Shown in pieces: positions 37,168 to 46,074 of a DNA stretch of 64,000 bases (the first letter of the stretch is position 1; each line of letters opens with the position of its first letter). Location of the stretch: assembly GCF_011045165.1 (NCBI RefSeq), contig NZ_JAAKZI010000022.1, positions 1 to 64,000 of the forward strand, read 5' to 3'. Origin of the DNA: Arthrobacter silviterrae (GTDB lineage: Bacteria > Actinomycetota > Actinomycetes > Actinomycetales > Micrococcaceae). The position numbers and the translations under genes are program-made. The notes under the pieces are model-generated. The model had not been told where the DNA came from, ran no database searches, and worked only from the letters and a program-made list of their open reading frames with translations.

Positions 37168-37316
37168 GGCCGCCAGCCCAAGACTGGCCCACACTCACAA
37201 CACATGCCTTAAGGCTACGCCTTCCGGGCCCCGCGGAACTGTGAATTCACCGCCAAATCGGCTTGGCCGCCACGGCCTCCACCCGGCGCTGGCCGGCTGG
37301 CTGTAAGGTCGGCACC

Positions 37317-38060
37317 ATGGGCTCCATCGCCGTCGTCATTCCGTCCCGCAATGACGCCCCCATGCTTGCCGCATGCCTGGCCGCGCTGTCTGGGCAAACC
37401 CGGATGCCGGACCAGGTCATTGTGGTGGACAACGGCAGCACCGACAACACTGCCGAAGTGTGTGCCACGGCAGGGGTGCGCAGGATCGTCTCTCCCCTGC
37501 CGGGCATCGCGCCGACGTCAGCCCACGGCCTGGATGCCGCGGATGCTGACATCCTTGCGCGGCTGGATGCCGATTCCCGGCCGCCCCGGGATTGGCTGGC
37601 GAGGGTGGAGGCGGCCCTGGAGGAAGCGGGGCCGCTGTCCCTGGTGACGGGCCCGGGTGACTTTTATGGCGGCAGCAGGCTGGTCTGCTGGCTGGGGCGG
37701 ACGGCCTATCTGGGCGGCTATTTCCACGTGGTGGGTTTCCTGCTGGGGCACAAGCCGGTGTTCGGCTCAAACTTCGCCATGACGGCGGACGTGTGGGCCA
37801 GGATTGGCCCGGTGGTGGACAGGGAGTCGCCCCTGGTCCATGACGACCTGGACATCTCCTACCGGCTGCGCCCCGACATGCACGTTGTGTACGACCCCAC
37901 GCTGCGCATGCCCGTTTCGGCCCGCCCGTTCCGCAGCTGGGGTGAGCTGGGCCTGCGGCTGGCCAAGGCGTGGACCACCTTCGCCCTCGAATTCCGCACC
38001 GAACCGCCCCTTCGCCGCCGGCTTCAGCGGCGCCGCTGGGCCAGGAACCACCCCGCCTAA
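37317..38060 (+). CDS. Glycosyltransferase family 2 protein
   Basis: 247 residues, ATG at 37317 with TAAGG 9 nt upstream. GT-A fold: AVVIPSRNDAPML, VIVVDNGSTDNT, and LARLDADSRPP holding the metal-binding DxD; HDDLDISYRL follows in the acceptor half. A hydrophobic patch (GYFHVVGFLLGHKP) may contact the membrane. Transfers a sugar from a nucleotide donor; acceptor unknown. The stop codons of this gene and the convergent hydrolase overlap. Confidence 0.88.
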   Translation: MGSIAVVIPSRNDAPMLAACLAALSGQTRMPDQVIVVDNGSTDNTAEVCATAGVRRIVSPLPGIAPTSAHGLDAADADILARLDADSRPPRDWLARVEAALEEAGPLSLVTGPGDFYGGSRLVCWLGRTAYLGGYFHVVGFLLGHKPVFGSNFAMTADVWARIGPVVDRESPLVHDDLDISYRLRPDMHVVYDPTLRMPVSARPFRSWGELGLRLAKAWTTFALEFRTEPPLRRRLQRRRWARNHPA

Positions 38061-39025
38061 CCGGACGAGATGAGGGCCAGCAGGTCCCGGGAGAGCTGGT
38101 TCGGCGAAGTTTCGCAGGGGCTGTGCCCGCCCGGGTACACGGCCAGCCGGGCTCCCGCAGCCCGGGCAAAGGCGGCGTGCAGGGTGGTAGGCCACAGGTC
38201 GTGCTGCCCCACGGCCACCAGCTTGGGCAGCGGGGCGGCGGCGAGCGTGGCCGCCACGTCCGGCGTGTGCTTCATGAGCGCCACTATGTCCCGAACGGAC
38301 TGCCGCCGCGTCAAGGTGAACCTGTTGCGGACAAACCGCAGCCGGCCCGGCGGGACCGGAATAAAGTTGCGCCGGATCCCCCAGACCATCAACGCCGCAC
38401 CCACCCGCCCGGTGGCCAGTCCCGTCGCGGGGCCGATCCTGCTGACGCCGCGAAAGGCCTGCCCGGCCAGCGGGGGGCAGCTGAGCAGGGTGATGCTGGC
38501 AAAGAGTTCAGGCCGCGCGGCCAGGGCCAGTGCGGCAACCGTGCCGGCAAAGGAATAGCCCACCACATGGACAGGCCGCCCCGCGGCGGCCGTCACGGTG
38601 CCGAGCACGGCCAGCACGTCCTCCACAAAGAGTCCGTAGCTGTAGCGGGGCTGTGGCGGCACCAGGTTTTCGGGGCCGGCCCCGCCCGATTCGTATTGGC
38701 CGGCCAGGTCAAAACTGATGGCATGGCAGCCGGCCGCCGCGAGAAGGGGCATCATCAGGACAAAGTCCTCCTTGGAGCCCGTGGCACCTGGGACCAGCAC
38801 CACCGGCACGCCGTCAGGTTCGCCGAGGGCAATGGCAGCCAGCACCCCGCTGGGGACCCGGTAGGTAGTGCGGCGGAAGCCGGCCGGGAGAACGGCCCAA
38901 TCCAGGTCCGGCAGCCCGGCGTCCAGCCGTGCCTCCGGGTCCGGCACCCCCTCGGCAGCAGGGCCGGGCACGGAAGCCGGCCGCGCACCGCCGTCGTGCC
39001 TCGTCCTGCCTTGGTGGCGGTGCAT
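38057..39025 (-). CDS. Alpha/beta hydrolase
   Basis: 322 residues from the ATG at 39023-39025 with a G-rich site upstream. The open frame continues to 39325 but that part is out of frame with a real gene and rejected. Nucleophile elbow GYSFAG (Ser) and the C-terminal catalytic His in YPGGHSPCE are visible; SFDLAGQYESG and VVLVPGATGS fit a serine-hydrolase fold. Substrate unknown. Confidence 0.85.
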   Translation of the reverse strand: MHRHQGRTRHDGGARPASVPGPAAEGVPDPEARLDAGLPDLDWAVLPAGFRRTTYRVPSGVLAAIALGEPDGVPVVLVPGATGSKEDFVLMMPLLAAAGCHAISFDLAGQYESGGAGPENLVPPQPRYSYGLFVEDVLAVLGTVTAAAGRPVHVVGYSFAGTVAALALAARPELFASITLLSCPPLAGQAFRGVSRIGPATGLATGRVGAALMVWGIRRNFIPVPPGRLRFVRNRFTLTRRQSVRDIVALMKHTPDVAATLAAAPLPKLVAVGQHDLWPTTLHAAFARAAGARLAVYPGGHSPCETSPNQLSRDLLALISSG

Positions 39026-39087
39026 CCAAGCCCCCCCTGCCCCTGGCCCTCTCGGAAACGGCGGATCCGGCGGATCCGCCCGTGCAG

Positions 39088-39192
39088 CTATGCGGCCACC
39101 CGCCGTATAAAGGATTGTAGGCGCCGGTACACTTCCTGGGACTCGGGAAAGCGGAAATTCTGCTGCCAGGTGTGCTCGGTGTTTGCCCTCTC
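39088..39192 (-). pseudogene. Orphaned C-terminal 34 codons of the adjacent esterase, after an in-frame TAG
   Basis: Reading on past the TAG at 39193-39195 in the same frame gives 34 codons ending at a TAG (39088-39090). They include NTEHTWQQNFRFPESQEVY, which supplies the EHTW histidine expected as the third member of the catalytic triad (H309 of a read-through product). This is coding-like sequence that no longer has its own start. Confidence 0.7.
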
Positions 39193-40098
39193 CTACCCGT
39201 AGACCAGGGAATCCACCCGCACGCCATGGTTGCGGAGGCTGGCAATCAGGTTCATGTTGGCCCGGTAAAAGAAGTCGCGCTCGGAGGTGGTGATGAAGAC
39301 CGGCGGGCAGCGGGAATCCAGCCACTCGATGGGCGACATGTAGTGGGCGGCTTCCCGCAGCCTCAGCCGGGCGTCCCTGCCGGCAGGCGCCGAGCCGTGC
39401 GGCATCAGCATGCGGATGAAATTCAGGCTCAGGACAAATCCGGGATCAAAGAACACTGAAAAGTCGGCCACGGAGCAGTGCTGCACCAGGCCCCGCACGC
39501 TGGCCGCCGGCAGGGCGGGGGCCAGGCGGTAGTGCTGCGCGAGCAGGGGGCGGAACATGGCGGCGGCCATGAGCGCTGCGATTTGCCCGCCGGCCGAGTC
39601 GCCGCCCAGCACCATTCGGCCCGGATCCCCGCCCAGCCGGCCAATGTTCGCCTGCACCCAGGCCAGGGCGGCGTTGGCGTCCTGGAGCACGTGGCCCAGC
39701 TGGAAGCGCGGGGCCTTGCGGTAGTTGACGTTGACCACCACCATTCCCCCGGCCGCCTGGCTGGCACAGTACTTGGTCAGCGGTTCCTTGTCCCCGGACG
39801 TCCAGCCGCCGCCGTGAAAGTACACGTAGACGGGCAGCGGGCCCGCCCCGGCCGGCTCGGGTGCCATGACGTCCAGGCGGTGCGAGGGGAGGTGATCGCC
39901 CACAAAGTCAATGTCGCGCCAGCTCCGCACCCCGGGCACGGGATCTGCATTGAAACGGACCCGTTCGGCGTTCTTGACGGAGTGCATCAGCAGCCGCCAC
40001 GCCCAGACGGGGACGCGGCGCAGTACCGCCCGCGCGCGCCGGCCCAGCGAAAATACGCCCCCGGAGCGGGGGCGCAGCCGTTCCTCCATGGGCCCCAC
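39193..40098 (-). CDS. Alpha/beta hydrolase (hormone-sensitive-lipase-type esterase), truncated by in-frame stop
   Basis: 301 residues from the GTG at 40098 (GGGGAG upstream). HGGGW (95-99) builds the oxyanion hole, S168 in GGDSAGG is the nucleophile and D275 in SERDFF is the likely triad aspartate. The catalytic histidine is not in the ORF. It lies after the TAG, in a 34-codon in-frame continuation. The gene is therefore probably inactive unless the TAG is a sequencing error or is read through. Intact length would be 336 residues. Confidence 0.85.
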   Translation of the reverse strand: MGPMEERLRPRSGGVFSLGRRARAVLRRVPVWAWRLLMHSVKNAERVRFNADPVPGVRSWRDIDFVGDHLPSHRLDVMAPEPAGAGPLPVYVYFHGGGWTSGDKEPLTKYCASQAAGGMVVVNVNYRKAPRFQLGHVLQDANAALAWVQANIGRLGGDPGRMVLGGDSAGGQIAALMAAAMFRPLLAQHYRLAPALPAASVRGLVQHCSVADFSVFFDPGFVLSLNFIRMLMPHGSAPAGRDARLRLREAAHYMSPIEWLDSRCPPVFITTSERDFFYRANMNLIASLRNHGVRVDSLVYG

Positions 40099-40147
40099 GC
40101 TACTCCCCGGGGACGGGCGCCGTCAGGGGAAGCGTAGTGTGGAAAGC

Positions 40148-40702
40148 ATGGCTGACATCACTATTTTCACGGTGGGCCACTCAACGCATCCCATGGACCA
40201 GTTCCTTGCCTTGCTGGGCGCCCACGGCATCAAGGCACTGGTGGATGTGCGCACCATTCCCAAGTCCCGGCACAACCCCCAGTTCATGGAGGACGTCCTG
40301 GCGGCTGAGCTTCCCGCCGCCGGAATCACCTACCGGCGCGCCGAGGCCCTGGGCGGCCTGCGGCCGGCACACAAGGACAGCATCAACACCGGGTGGCGCA
40401 ATGCGTCCTTCCGCAACTATGCGGACTACATGCAGACGCCGGACTTCGCCGCCGCTGTGGACCGTCTGCTGGCTGGCGCTGCGGATTGCCCCACGGCCAT
40501 CATGTGCGCCGAGGCGGTCCCGTGGCGCTGCCACCGCTCCCTCATTGGGGACGCGCTGCTGCTTCGCGGCGCCACGGTGCTGGACATCATGACGCCGGCG
40601 TCGGCCAAGCCGCACCAGCTCACTCCTTTCGCCCACGTGGACGGGCTCACCCTGAGCTACCCGCCGCTGCCGGACGCTGCACCTGTCCGGGCACAGCGTT
40701 GA
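40148..40702 (+). CDS. DUF488 domain-containing protein
   Basis: 184 residues, ATG at 40148 (MADITIFTVGHST). The pattern TVGHSTHPMDQFL, LVDVRTIPKSRHNPQF and the paired-cysteine region MCAEAVPWRCHRSLI are diagnostic of DUF488. Its biochemical role is unknown. It is followed, with an overlapping stop/start, by an MFS transporter gene. Confidence 0.92.
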   Translation: MADITIFTVGHSTHPMDQFLALLGAHGIKALVDVRTIPKSRHNPQFMEDVLAAELPAAGITYRRAEALGGLRPAHKDSINTGWRNASFRNYADYMQTPDFAAAVDRLLAGAADCPTAIMCAEAVPWRCHRSLIGDALLLRGATVLDIMTPASAKPHQLTPFAHVDGLTLSYPPLPDAAPVRAQR

Positions 40703-41913
40703 GCGGGACCGGGACAACGCCCCGCACTGCTCCGCCAGCCGGTCCGTCCGGTGGCCGGGCCCGCAACGCCTTCCTGGCGCTGGTGACGGCTGCGGCCTTC
40801 CTGACGTTTGCCCAGGCGTTCATGGTGGCACCCATCCTGCCGCAGCTGGCCGGGGCATTCGGCACTGACGTTGACATGGCGGGCCTGGCCGTTCCCGCGT
40901 ACCTGGTGCCGTACGGGGTCATGACGCTCTTTTGGGGGCCGCTCTCGGACAGGATCGGCCGGCGGCCAATTATCGCCGGATCCATGGTGGTCTTTGCCGC
41001 CCTGACTGCCGCCACCGCGCTGTCGCCGTCGGCCGGGGTATTCATCGGCATGCGGGTGGCCACCGGCGTCGCAGCGAGCGGCGTGGTGCCAATTTCGCTG
41101 GCCTTGATTGGCGATGTCTTCGCCTTCGCCGAACGCGGAAGGGCCCTCGGCTGGCTCTTCGGCGGCATGGCGGGCGGGATCGCCGTGGGGTCCACCGCCG
41201 GTGCGCTGGCGGAACCCTTCCTTGGCTGGGCCGGCTTGTTTGTGGCCTCGGGGGCGGGAATCCTGGCCATGGCCGGACTCGCCGTCCTGCTGCTGCCGGC
41301 CCCGCGGCCCGCGTCCGTGGTGCTGCCATGGGCCGCCGTCGCCTCGGGCTACTGGCGCCTGCTGGCCACAGGGCGCGGCGCACGGACCTACGGCTACGTG
41401 CTGCTCAACGCCGTGCTGCATTCGGGCATCTACACCTGGTTGGGCGTGTTCCTGGCCCACCGCTTTGGACTGGGCCCCATTGGCGTGGGCCTGGCGCTGC
41501 TGGGCTACGGCATACCCGGGTTCCTCTTCGGACCACTCATCGGCCGGCTCGCGGACAGCTTGGGGCGGGCGCGGATCATCCCGGCAGGCATGCTGGTGGC
41601 TGCCGTGTGCGCACTGGTCCTGGCGGCCGCCGCCCCGCTCCCCGTTGTGGTTGCGGCCATCGCGGCATTGTCCCTCGGGTACGACATGACGCAGCCGCTG
41701 TTTGGTGGGATCGTTACCGACCTCCCCGGCAGCATCGGCCAGGCCGTGGGTCTCATGGCCTTTGTCCTGTTCCTTGGCTTTGGCACCGGAAGTTTGATCT
41801 TCCAGGCCGTCCTGGGGGCAGGCTTCCCCGTGGCCCTGGCCGCTTTTGGCATTGCGGCGCTCGTGGCCGCTGCCGCCGCCGTCCCGTTGTTCCGTACCGA
41901 ACGCCCGCAGTAA
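40699..41913 (+). CDS. MFS transporter (Bcr/CflA-like drug efflux type)
   Basis: About 404 residues with 12 hydrophobic segments. Motif A GPLSDRIGRRPIIAG follows segment 2. The frame is open far upstream through the DUF488 gene. I chose the TTG at 40699, which overlaps the DUF488 stop (TTGA), but the start is uncertain. Probably a proton-driven exporter; substrate unknown. Confidence 0.85.
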   Translation: MSGTGTTPRTAPPAGPSGGRARNAFLALVTAAAFLTFAQAFMVAPILPQLAGAFGTDVDMAGLAVPAYLVPYGVMTLFWGPLSDRIGRRPIIAGSMVVFAALTAATALSPSAGVFIGMRVATGVAASGVVPISLALIGDVFAFAERGRALGWLFGGMAGGIAVGSTAGALAEPFLGWAGLFVASGAGILAMAGLAVLLLPAPRPASVVLPWAAVASGYWRLLATGRGARTYGYVLLNAVLHSGIYTWLGVFLAHRFGLGPIGVGLALLGYGIPGFLFGPLIGRLADSLGRARIIPAGMLVAAVCALVLAAAAPLPVVVAAIAALSLGYDMTQPLFGGIVTDLPGSIGQAVGLMAFVLFLGFGTGSLIFQAVLGAGFPVALAAFGIAALVAAAAAVPLFRTERPQ

Positions 41914-42064
41914 ACGCCCGGAGTGAAGGCCCGCCAACTCCGCCACCGAACCCCGTCCTGAACCCTGCCCGAATATTTGTGTGCGCAGGCTTCCCGGACC
42001 CGTTCGCGTGCCGTAATATTCGAGCCAGCCGGCACCGCACGGGTGCCCTCCCCAGGAGCCGACC

Positions 42065-42502
42065 ATGCCACATGCAGACCATGAAGTGCTCATCCAGCGC
42101 AGCCCCGCCGACGTCTTTGACTTCCTGGCCAACGGCCTCAACAACCCGCTCTGGCGCACGGGCGTTTCGCACGTGCGCCTCGCCAGCGGCACCGCCGGAG
42201 TGGTTGGCGCGGTCTACAGCCAAAAGATGGCCGGCCCCGGCGGGCGCACCATCGACGGCGACTACAGGATCACCGAGTCGGAGCCCGGCGTCAGGCTGCG
42301 CTTTGAGGTGGTGGCCGGCCCCGCCCGCCCCACCGGCAGCTTCACCCTTTCAGGGCACGACGCCGGCACCTCCGTGGCGTTCAGCCTGGACCTTGAGCCG
42401 AAAGGGTTCATGAAACTCATGGGACCCATGATCACCAAAACCATGAAGTCCGAAGTCGCCCAGCTGGATAACCTCAAGCGGGTGCTTGAAGAGGGCCGGT
42501 AG
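42065..42502 (+). CDS. SRPBCC family protein (polyketide cyclase/START-like)
   Basis: 145 residues, ATG at 42065 with AGGAG 8 nt upstream. The START-like fold is suggested by QRSPADVFDFLANGLNNPLW, an internal beta-sheet (ITESEPGVRLRFEVV) and the C-terminal long helix. Such proteins bind small hydrophobic ligands; the ligand here is unknown. Confidence 0.85.
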   Translation: MPHADHEVLIQRSPADVFDFLANGLNNPLWRTGVSHVRLASGTAGVVGAVYSQKMAGPGGRTIDGDYRITESEPGVRLRFEVVAGPARPTGSFTLSGHDAGTSVAFSLDLEPKGFMKLMGPMITKTMKSEVAQLDNLKRVLEEGR

Positions 42503-42521
42503 GGGCCGTTCGCTGCGCACC

Positions 42522-43145
42522 CTAGACTTCCGGGCCTCCGTTCCCCATGACACCCACACCTGGCGTGCCGGCGGCCAGTTCGTACCGTTGCAGCACCGCG
42601 CCCTTGGGCGAGGCGATGACGGGTTCGAGAAGTGTGAGGTTCGCAGGAACCACTCCTTCGGCGAAGACCTTCTTGCCACTGCCCAGGAGGATCGGGTAGA
42701 CCCACAGGGTGAGCCGGTCGAACAAGCGGTCGGCGAAGAGTGTCTGTACGAAGTCGAGGCTGCCTATGACGTGCAGGCCCTCATGCCGCGCGCGCAGTTC
42801 ATGCAACCCGGCTGCGATGTCGGGACCGAGCTGCATGGAGTTGTCCCAGGGAAGGGCATGCGGCTGGCGGGAGGCCACGTACTTGGGGACACGGTTGAAC
42901 AGCTCCGCTATGGTCCCTTTCTGCTGCGGCCAGTACGCCGCGAAAATCTCATATGTCCTTCGCCCAAGCAGCAGGGCGTCCAGATCTTGCATTCCGGCTT
43001 CGACCTGCCCGCCGACAACGCTGTCCATGAGCGGTGCCTGCCAGCCGCCAAACGTGAAACCGCCGCCGGCGTCCTCGTCCGGCCCGCCGGGAGCCTGGGC
43101 CACGCCGTCGAGGGTGGTGAAGAGGTCGATGTGGATGAGTCCCAT
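42522..43145 (-). CDS. Dihydrofolate reductase family protein (RibD C-terminal domain)
   Basis: 207 residues with the RibD-C fold: IHIDLFTTLDGVAQAPGG at the N terminus, LLLGRRTYEIF, HVIGSLDFVQTL and LWVYPILLGSGKKVF. These stand-alone proteins are NADPH-dependent reductases of unknown substrate. It follows a VOC gene on the same strand after 27 bp, likely co-transcribed. Confidence 0.9.
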   Translation of the reverse strand: MGLIHIDLFTTLDGVAQAPGGPDEDAGGGFTFGGWQAPLMDSVVGGQVEAGMQDLDALLLGRRTYEIFAAYWPQQKGTIAELFNRVPKYVASRQPHALPWDNSMQLGPDIAAGLHELRARHEGLHVIGSLDFVQTLFADRLFDRLTLWVYPILLGSGKKVFAEGVVPANLTLLEPVIASPKGAVLQRYELAAGTPGVGVMGNGGPEV

Positions 43146-43172
43146 GTCGTGCTCCGTTCCCGCGGAAGCGAG

Positions 43173-43517
43173 TCAGGCAGCCTTCGGGCGCCAGACGCCG
43201 AAGCGGTTCCCCTGCGGGTCGACAAGGTGGGCGAACTCGATGGCGCCGTTGTCAACCAGCGGCACGGCAACGCTGGCGCCCAGCCCCACGGCCTTGGCAA
43301 TGCTCGCGGCAACATCCTCCACCTGCACGTAGAAGATGGCCCAGTTCCCGCCGCCCATTGAGGAGGTGTCCCACAGGCCACCCTGCTCGCCGTTGACCAT
43401 GCTGTAGCTGGCCTCCGACGGCGGCCCCACGGGCCAGTCGAACATGCCCGAGTAAAACGCCTTGCTCGCTGCGGGATCCGGCGTGCCGATTTCAAAGTAG
43501 TTGACCGAATTGGACAT
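43173..43517 (-). CDS. VOC family protein (glyoxalase/bleomycin-resistance fold)
   Basis: 114 residues, one complete vicinal-oxygen-chelate unit: NYFEIGTPDPAASKAFYSGMF at the start, IFYVQVEDV in the middle and FAHLVDPQGNRFGVW at the end. The metal ligand pattern cannot be assigned with confidence. Upstream partner of the RibD-like gene. Confidence 0.9.
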   Translation of the reverse strand: MSNSVNYFEIGTPDPAASKAFYSGMFDWPVGPPSEASYSMVNGEQGGLWDTSSMGGGNWAIFYVQVEDVAASIAKAVGLGASVAVPLVDNGAIEFAHLVDPQGNRFGVWRPKAA

Positions 43518-43596
43518 GGCGGACCTTCCGGGACGGGGTGGAAATTAGGTGTACGCCACCAGTTTGGCCTTGCCGGGCGCCCCGCACAAGGGGCCA

Positions 43597-44733
43597 CTAC
43601 CGGCCGACGGTGAACAGCCTGCGCACCACCCTCCCGTCGGCGAGCGCGTCAAGCGCCTCGTTGATCTCGGACAGTGGCGTGGTGTCAGTGTGCAGGAGCT
43701 CCACGGGCAGGCGCCCCTCCCGCCACATTTGGATGTAGGCCGGGATGTCGCGGGCCGGGTCGGCGTCCCCCATGTAGGAGCCCAGAAGCCGCTTGCCGGT
43801 CCCGGCAAATTGCAGCGCCTGGACCTGGAGCAGCTGGTCCGGGTGCGGCAATCCGACGGATATCAGGGCGCCGCCGCGCGTCAGCAGGGCCAGGCAGGCT
43901 TCCATAACCTTGGCGCTGCCGACTGCCTCAATGGCCACATCGACGCCGTCGCCGGCGTGCTCGGCAACGAGCGCCGGCGCCTGGTCGGGGGTTCCGGCAA
44001 AGTGCGCCCCGCACTGCAGAGCCAGGGCCTGCTTCTCGGGCAGCGGGTCAATGGCAATGACAGTGGTGCCGGCTATTCCGGCCGCGCCCATGACGGCGGA
44101 GAGTCCCACGGCCCCGAGCCCAAAGACAATGACGGATTGGCCCGGCTCCACCTTGGCCGTGTGGACCACAGTCCCCATGCCGGTGAGGACGGCACAGCCG
44201 AACATGGCGGCAATGTCGAAGGGCACGTCGCCATCCACCACCACCAGCGACTCCCGTGCCACCAGGGCGTATTCGGAAAAGGCGGAGACGCCGAGGTGGT
44301 GGTTGATGCGCTCGCCGGAGACCGTTCGGAGCACGGCGTCCCCGTGCAGCAGGTCCCCGGTACCGTTTGCTGCGGCGCCCCGGTGGCAGAGGGCGGGGCG
44401 TCCGCCGGCACAGGCCCGGCACTGCCCGCAGCTGGGCACGAAGACCGTCACCACGCGGTCCCCCGGGACCACCCCCGCGACGGCAGGCCCGACGGCGGCC
44501 ACGGTGCCGCTGGCCTCATGCCCCAGTGCCATGGGCAGCGGCCGGAGCCGGGATCCGTTGATGACGGACAGGTCGGAGTGGCAGAGGCTGGCGCGTTCAA
44601 TCTTGACCAGGACCTCGCCCGCCCGCGGCTTGGGCACCGGAAGCTGCTCCATCCCCAACGGTGCGCTTGCGGCATAGGGGCGGCCTTCCTGTGAGGAACG
44701 GAGCACGGCGGTGGTCATGAGTTTCTGGTCCAT
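43597..44733 (-). CDS. Zinc-dependent alcohol dehydrogenase (class III/NAD-type)
   Basis: 378 residues from the ATG at 44733 (MDQKLMTTAV); MTTAV at 44718 is an alternative and neither has a strong ribosome site. The frame stays open to 45636 but that stretch is antisense to the flavin reductase gene. Catalytic zinc ligands C51 and H72-E73, structural zinc cysteines C102, C105, C108 and C116, and the Rossmann motif GLGAVGLS are present. Oxidises an alcohol or aldehyde adduct with NAD; substrate unknown. Divergent from the old yellow enzyme gene. Confidence 0.9.
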   Translation of the reverse strand: MDQKLMTTAVLRSSQEGRPYAASAPLGMEQLPVPKPRAGEVLVKIERASLCHSDLSVINGSRLRPLPMALGHEASGTVAAVGPAVAGVVPGDRVVTVFVPSCGQCRACAGGRPALCHRGAAANGTGDLLHGDAVLRTVSGERINHHLGVSAFSEYALVARESLVVVDGDVPFDIAAMFGCAVLTGMGTVVHTAKVEPGQSVIVFGLGAVGLSAVMGAAGIAGTTVIAIDPLPEKQALALQCGAHFAGTPDQAPALVAEHAGDGVDVAIEAVGSAKVMEACLALLTRGGALISVGLPHPDQLLQVQALQFAGTGKRLLGSYMGDADPARDIPAYIQMWREGRLPVELLHTDTTPLSEINEALDALADGRVVRRLFTVGR

Positions 44734-44841
44734 GTGATTCAATCTACAACTCTGCGGCTGCGCGCTGCGGGAATAGCTGACGGCAGGGGCGGCGTTGCCG
44801 CAAGCGGACCGCGTTGTCAAAAGATGAGGAAGAAGCCTGCC

Positions 44842-45909
44842 GTGAATTTGTTTTCCCCAGTCACCCTCGGGGACCTGGACCTGCCCAACCGGCTGGTCAT
44901 GGCCCCTCTCACCCGCTCCCGCTCCGGCCTGGACGGCGTCCCCGGCGACCTTGTCGTGGAGTACTACCGCCAGCGCGCCTCCATGGGCCTGCTGGTGTCG
45001 GAGGGCACCTACCCCAGCTTTGCCGGGCAAGCCTTCGTCCGGCAGCCCGGACTGGTGACGGACGAACACATTGCCGGTTGGAAGCGGGTGACGGACGCAG
45101 TCCATGCCGACGGCGGTCGCATCATCGCCCAGATCATGCACTCGGGCAGGGTCACCCACCCTGAAACAAACGGTGGACGGCCGGTGGTGGCGCCCAGTGC
45201 CGTGGCCATTGACGGCGTCACCCGCACCTACGCGGGGAAGCTGCCCTACCCGCTCCCCCATGCCTTGGATGAGGGCGAGCTGCCAGGCGTCGTTGGAGAA
45301 TTTGTCCAGGGTTCCCGCAACGCAATGGCCGCCGGCTTTGACGGTGTGGAACTCCACGGGGCCAACGGCTACCTGCTCCATGAGTTCCTGGCGCCGTCCG
45401 CCAACCGGCGCACGGACGCCTATGGCGGGAGCCCGGAAAACCGGGCCCGGTTCGTCATCGAGACCGCGGCCGCCGTTGCGGAGGCCATAGGCGCCGGGAG
45501 GACATGGCTGCGCATCTCCCCCGAACACAATGTTCAGGGCGCCCTGGAGACTGATCCTGCCGATGCCCTGGCCACCTACTCCGCCCTCATGGACGGGCTG
45601 GCACCCCTCGGACTGGCCGGGCTGAGCGTCCTGCACCAGGATCCCGACGGCGGGCTGGTCCAGGAATTGCGCAGGCGCTTTGGCGGTCCGGTGCTGGTGA
45701 ACACGGGCTTTGCCACCGTCACCACGCTGCAGGACGCCGAGGCGGTGGCCGGCTGGGCTGACGCCGTGGTGGTGGGCCGTCCCTCACTGGCCAACCCCGA
45801 TCTGGTCCGGCGCTGGTCCGAGGGCCTTCCCCTCAACGAGCCTGACCACACCACGTTCTACACCGAAGGTCCCGCCGGCTACACCGATTACCCGTTCTGG
45901 TCGAATTAA
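44842..45909 (+). CDS. Alkene reductase (old yellow enzyme family, FMN)
   Basis: 355 residues. The GTG at 44842 (MNLFSPVTLGD) has AGGAAG about 9 nt upstream and is preferred to the ATG at 44824. The FMN TIM barrel carries PLTRSRS, the HGAN substrate-binding pair in VELHGANGYLLHEF, SANRRTDAYGGS and the phosphate-binding NTGF...VVVGRPSLANPDL. Reduces activated C=C bonds using NAD(P)H; physiological substrate unknown. Followed by a strong terminator. Confidence 0.93.
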   Translation: MNLFSPVTLGDLDLPNRLVMAPLTRSRSGLDGVPGDLVVEYYRQRASMGLLVSEGTYPSFAGQAFVRQPGLVTDEHIAGWKRVTDAVHADGGRIIAQIMHSGRVTHPETNGGRPVVAPSAVAIDGVTRTYAGKLPYPLPHALDEGELPGVVGEFVQGSRNAMAAGFDGVELHGANGYLLHEFLAPSANRRTDAYGGSPENRARFVIETAAAVAEAIGAGRTWLRISPEHNVQGALETDPADALATYSALMDGLAPLGLAGLSVLHQDPDGGLVQELRRRFGGPVLVNTGFATVTTLQDAEAVAGWADAVVVGRPSLANPDLVRRWSEGLPLNEPDHTTFYTEGPAGYTDYPFWSN

Positions 45910-45940
45910 GAGTTGCCCGCCCGCCTCAAAACCACAAAAC

Positions 45941-45984
45941 GTTCGACGGCGGCACCCGCGGGAGTGCCGCCGTCGAACTTTGTT
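45941..45984 (+). terminator. Rho-independent-type terminator after old yellow enzyme gene
   Basis: Perfect 15-bp stem GTTCGACGGCGGCAC (45941-45955) and its complement (45964-45978) around an 8-nt loop, followed by TTTGTT. The stop of the flavin reductase gene is about 31 bp upstream. A-rich sequence precedes the stem, so it may also work on the minus strand. Confidence 0.85.
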
Positions 45985-46074
45985 AAAAATGATGGATTGG
46001 CAAAAAGCAAGGCAATTCTGCAACATGACGCAACATTTCTTTATTATTACGCCGGAGGGGACCACGCTGGTGTC
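45985..46074 (+). promoter_or_regulatory. AT-rich promoter region of the dioxygenase gene
   Basis: A clearly AT-rich stretch compared with the surroundings, running from the terminator to the dioxygenase ATG. It holds a direct repeat GCAACAT-GAC-GCAACAT at about 46020-46036, a candidate activator or repressor site, then TTTATTATTA. No single -35/-10 pair stands out. Confidence 0.4.

Noticed and set aside
39193-39195. TAG as a pyrrolysine or recoded sense codon
   Set aside because: Nothing in the window suggests pyrrolysine machinery, and many other genes here use TAG as an ordinary stop (for example 4858-4860).
39026-39325. N-terminal extension of the alpha/beta hydrolase at 38057-39025
   Set aside because: The extra stretch lies over the esterase C-terminal region in another frame and has no conserved content; an ATG with a G-rich site at 39025 explains the gene.
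44734-45636. Upstream extension of the alcohol dehydrogenase frame
   Set aside because: The added 300 codons lie antisense to the intact old yellow enzyme gene and have no family match. The real start is near 44733.
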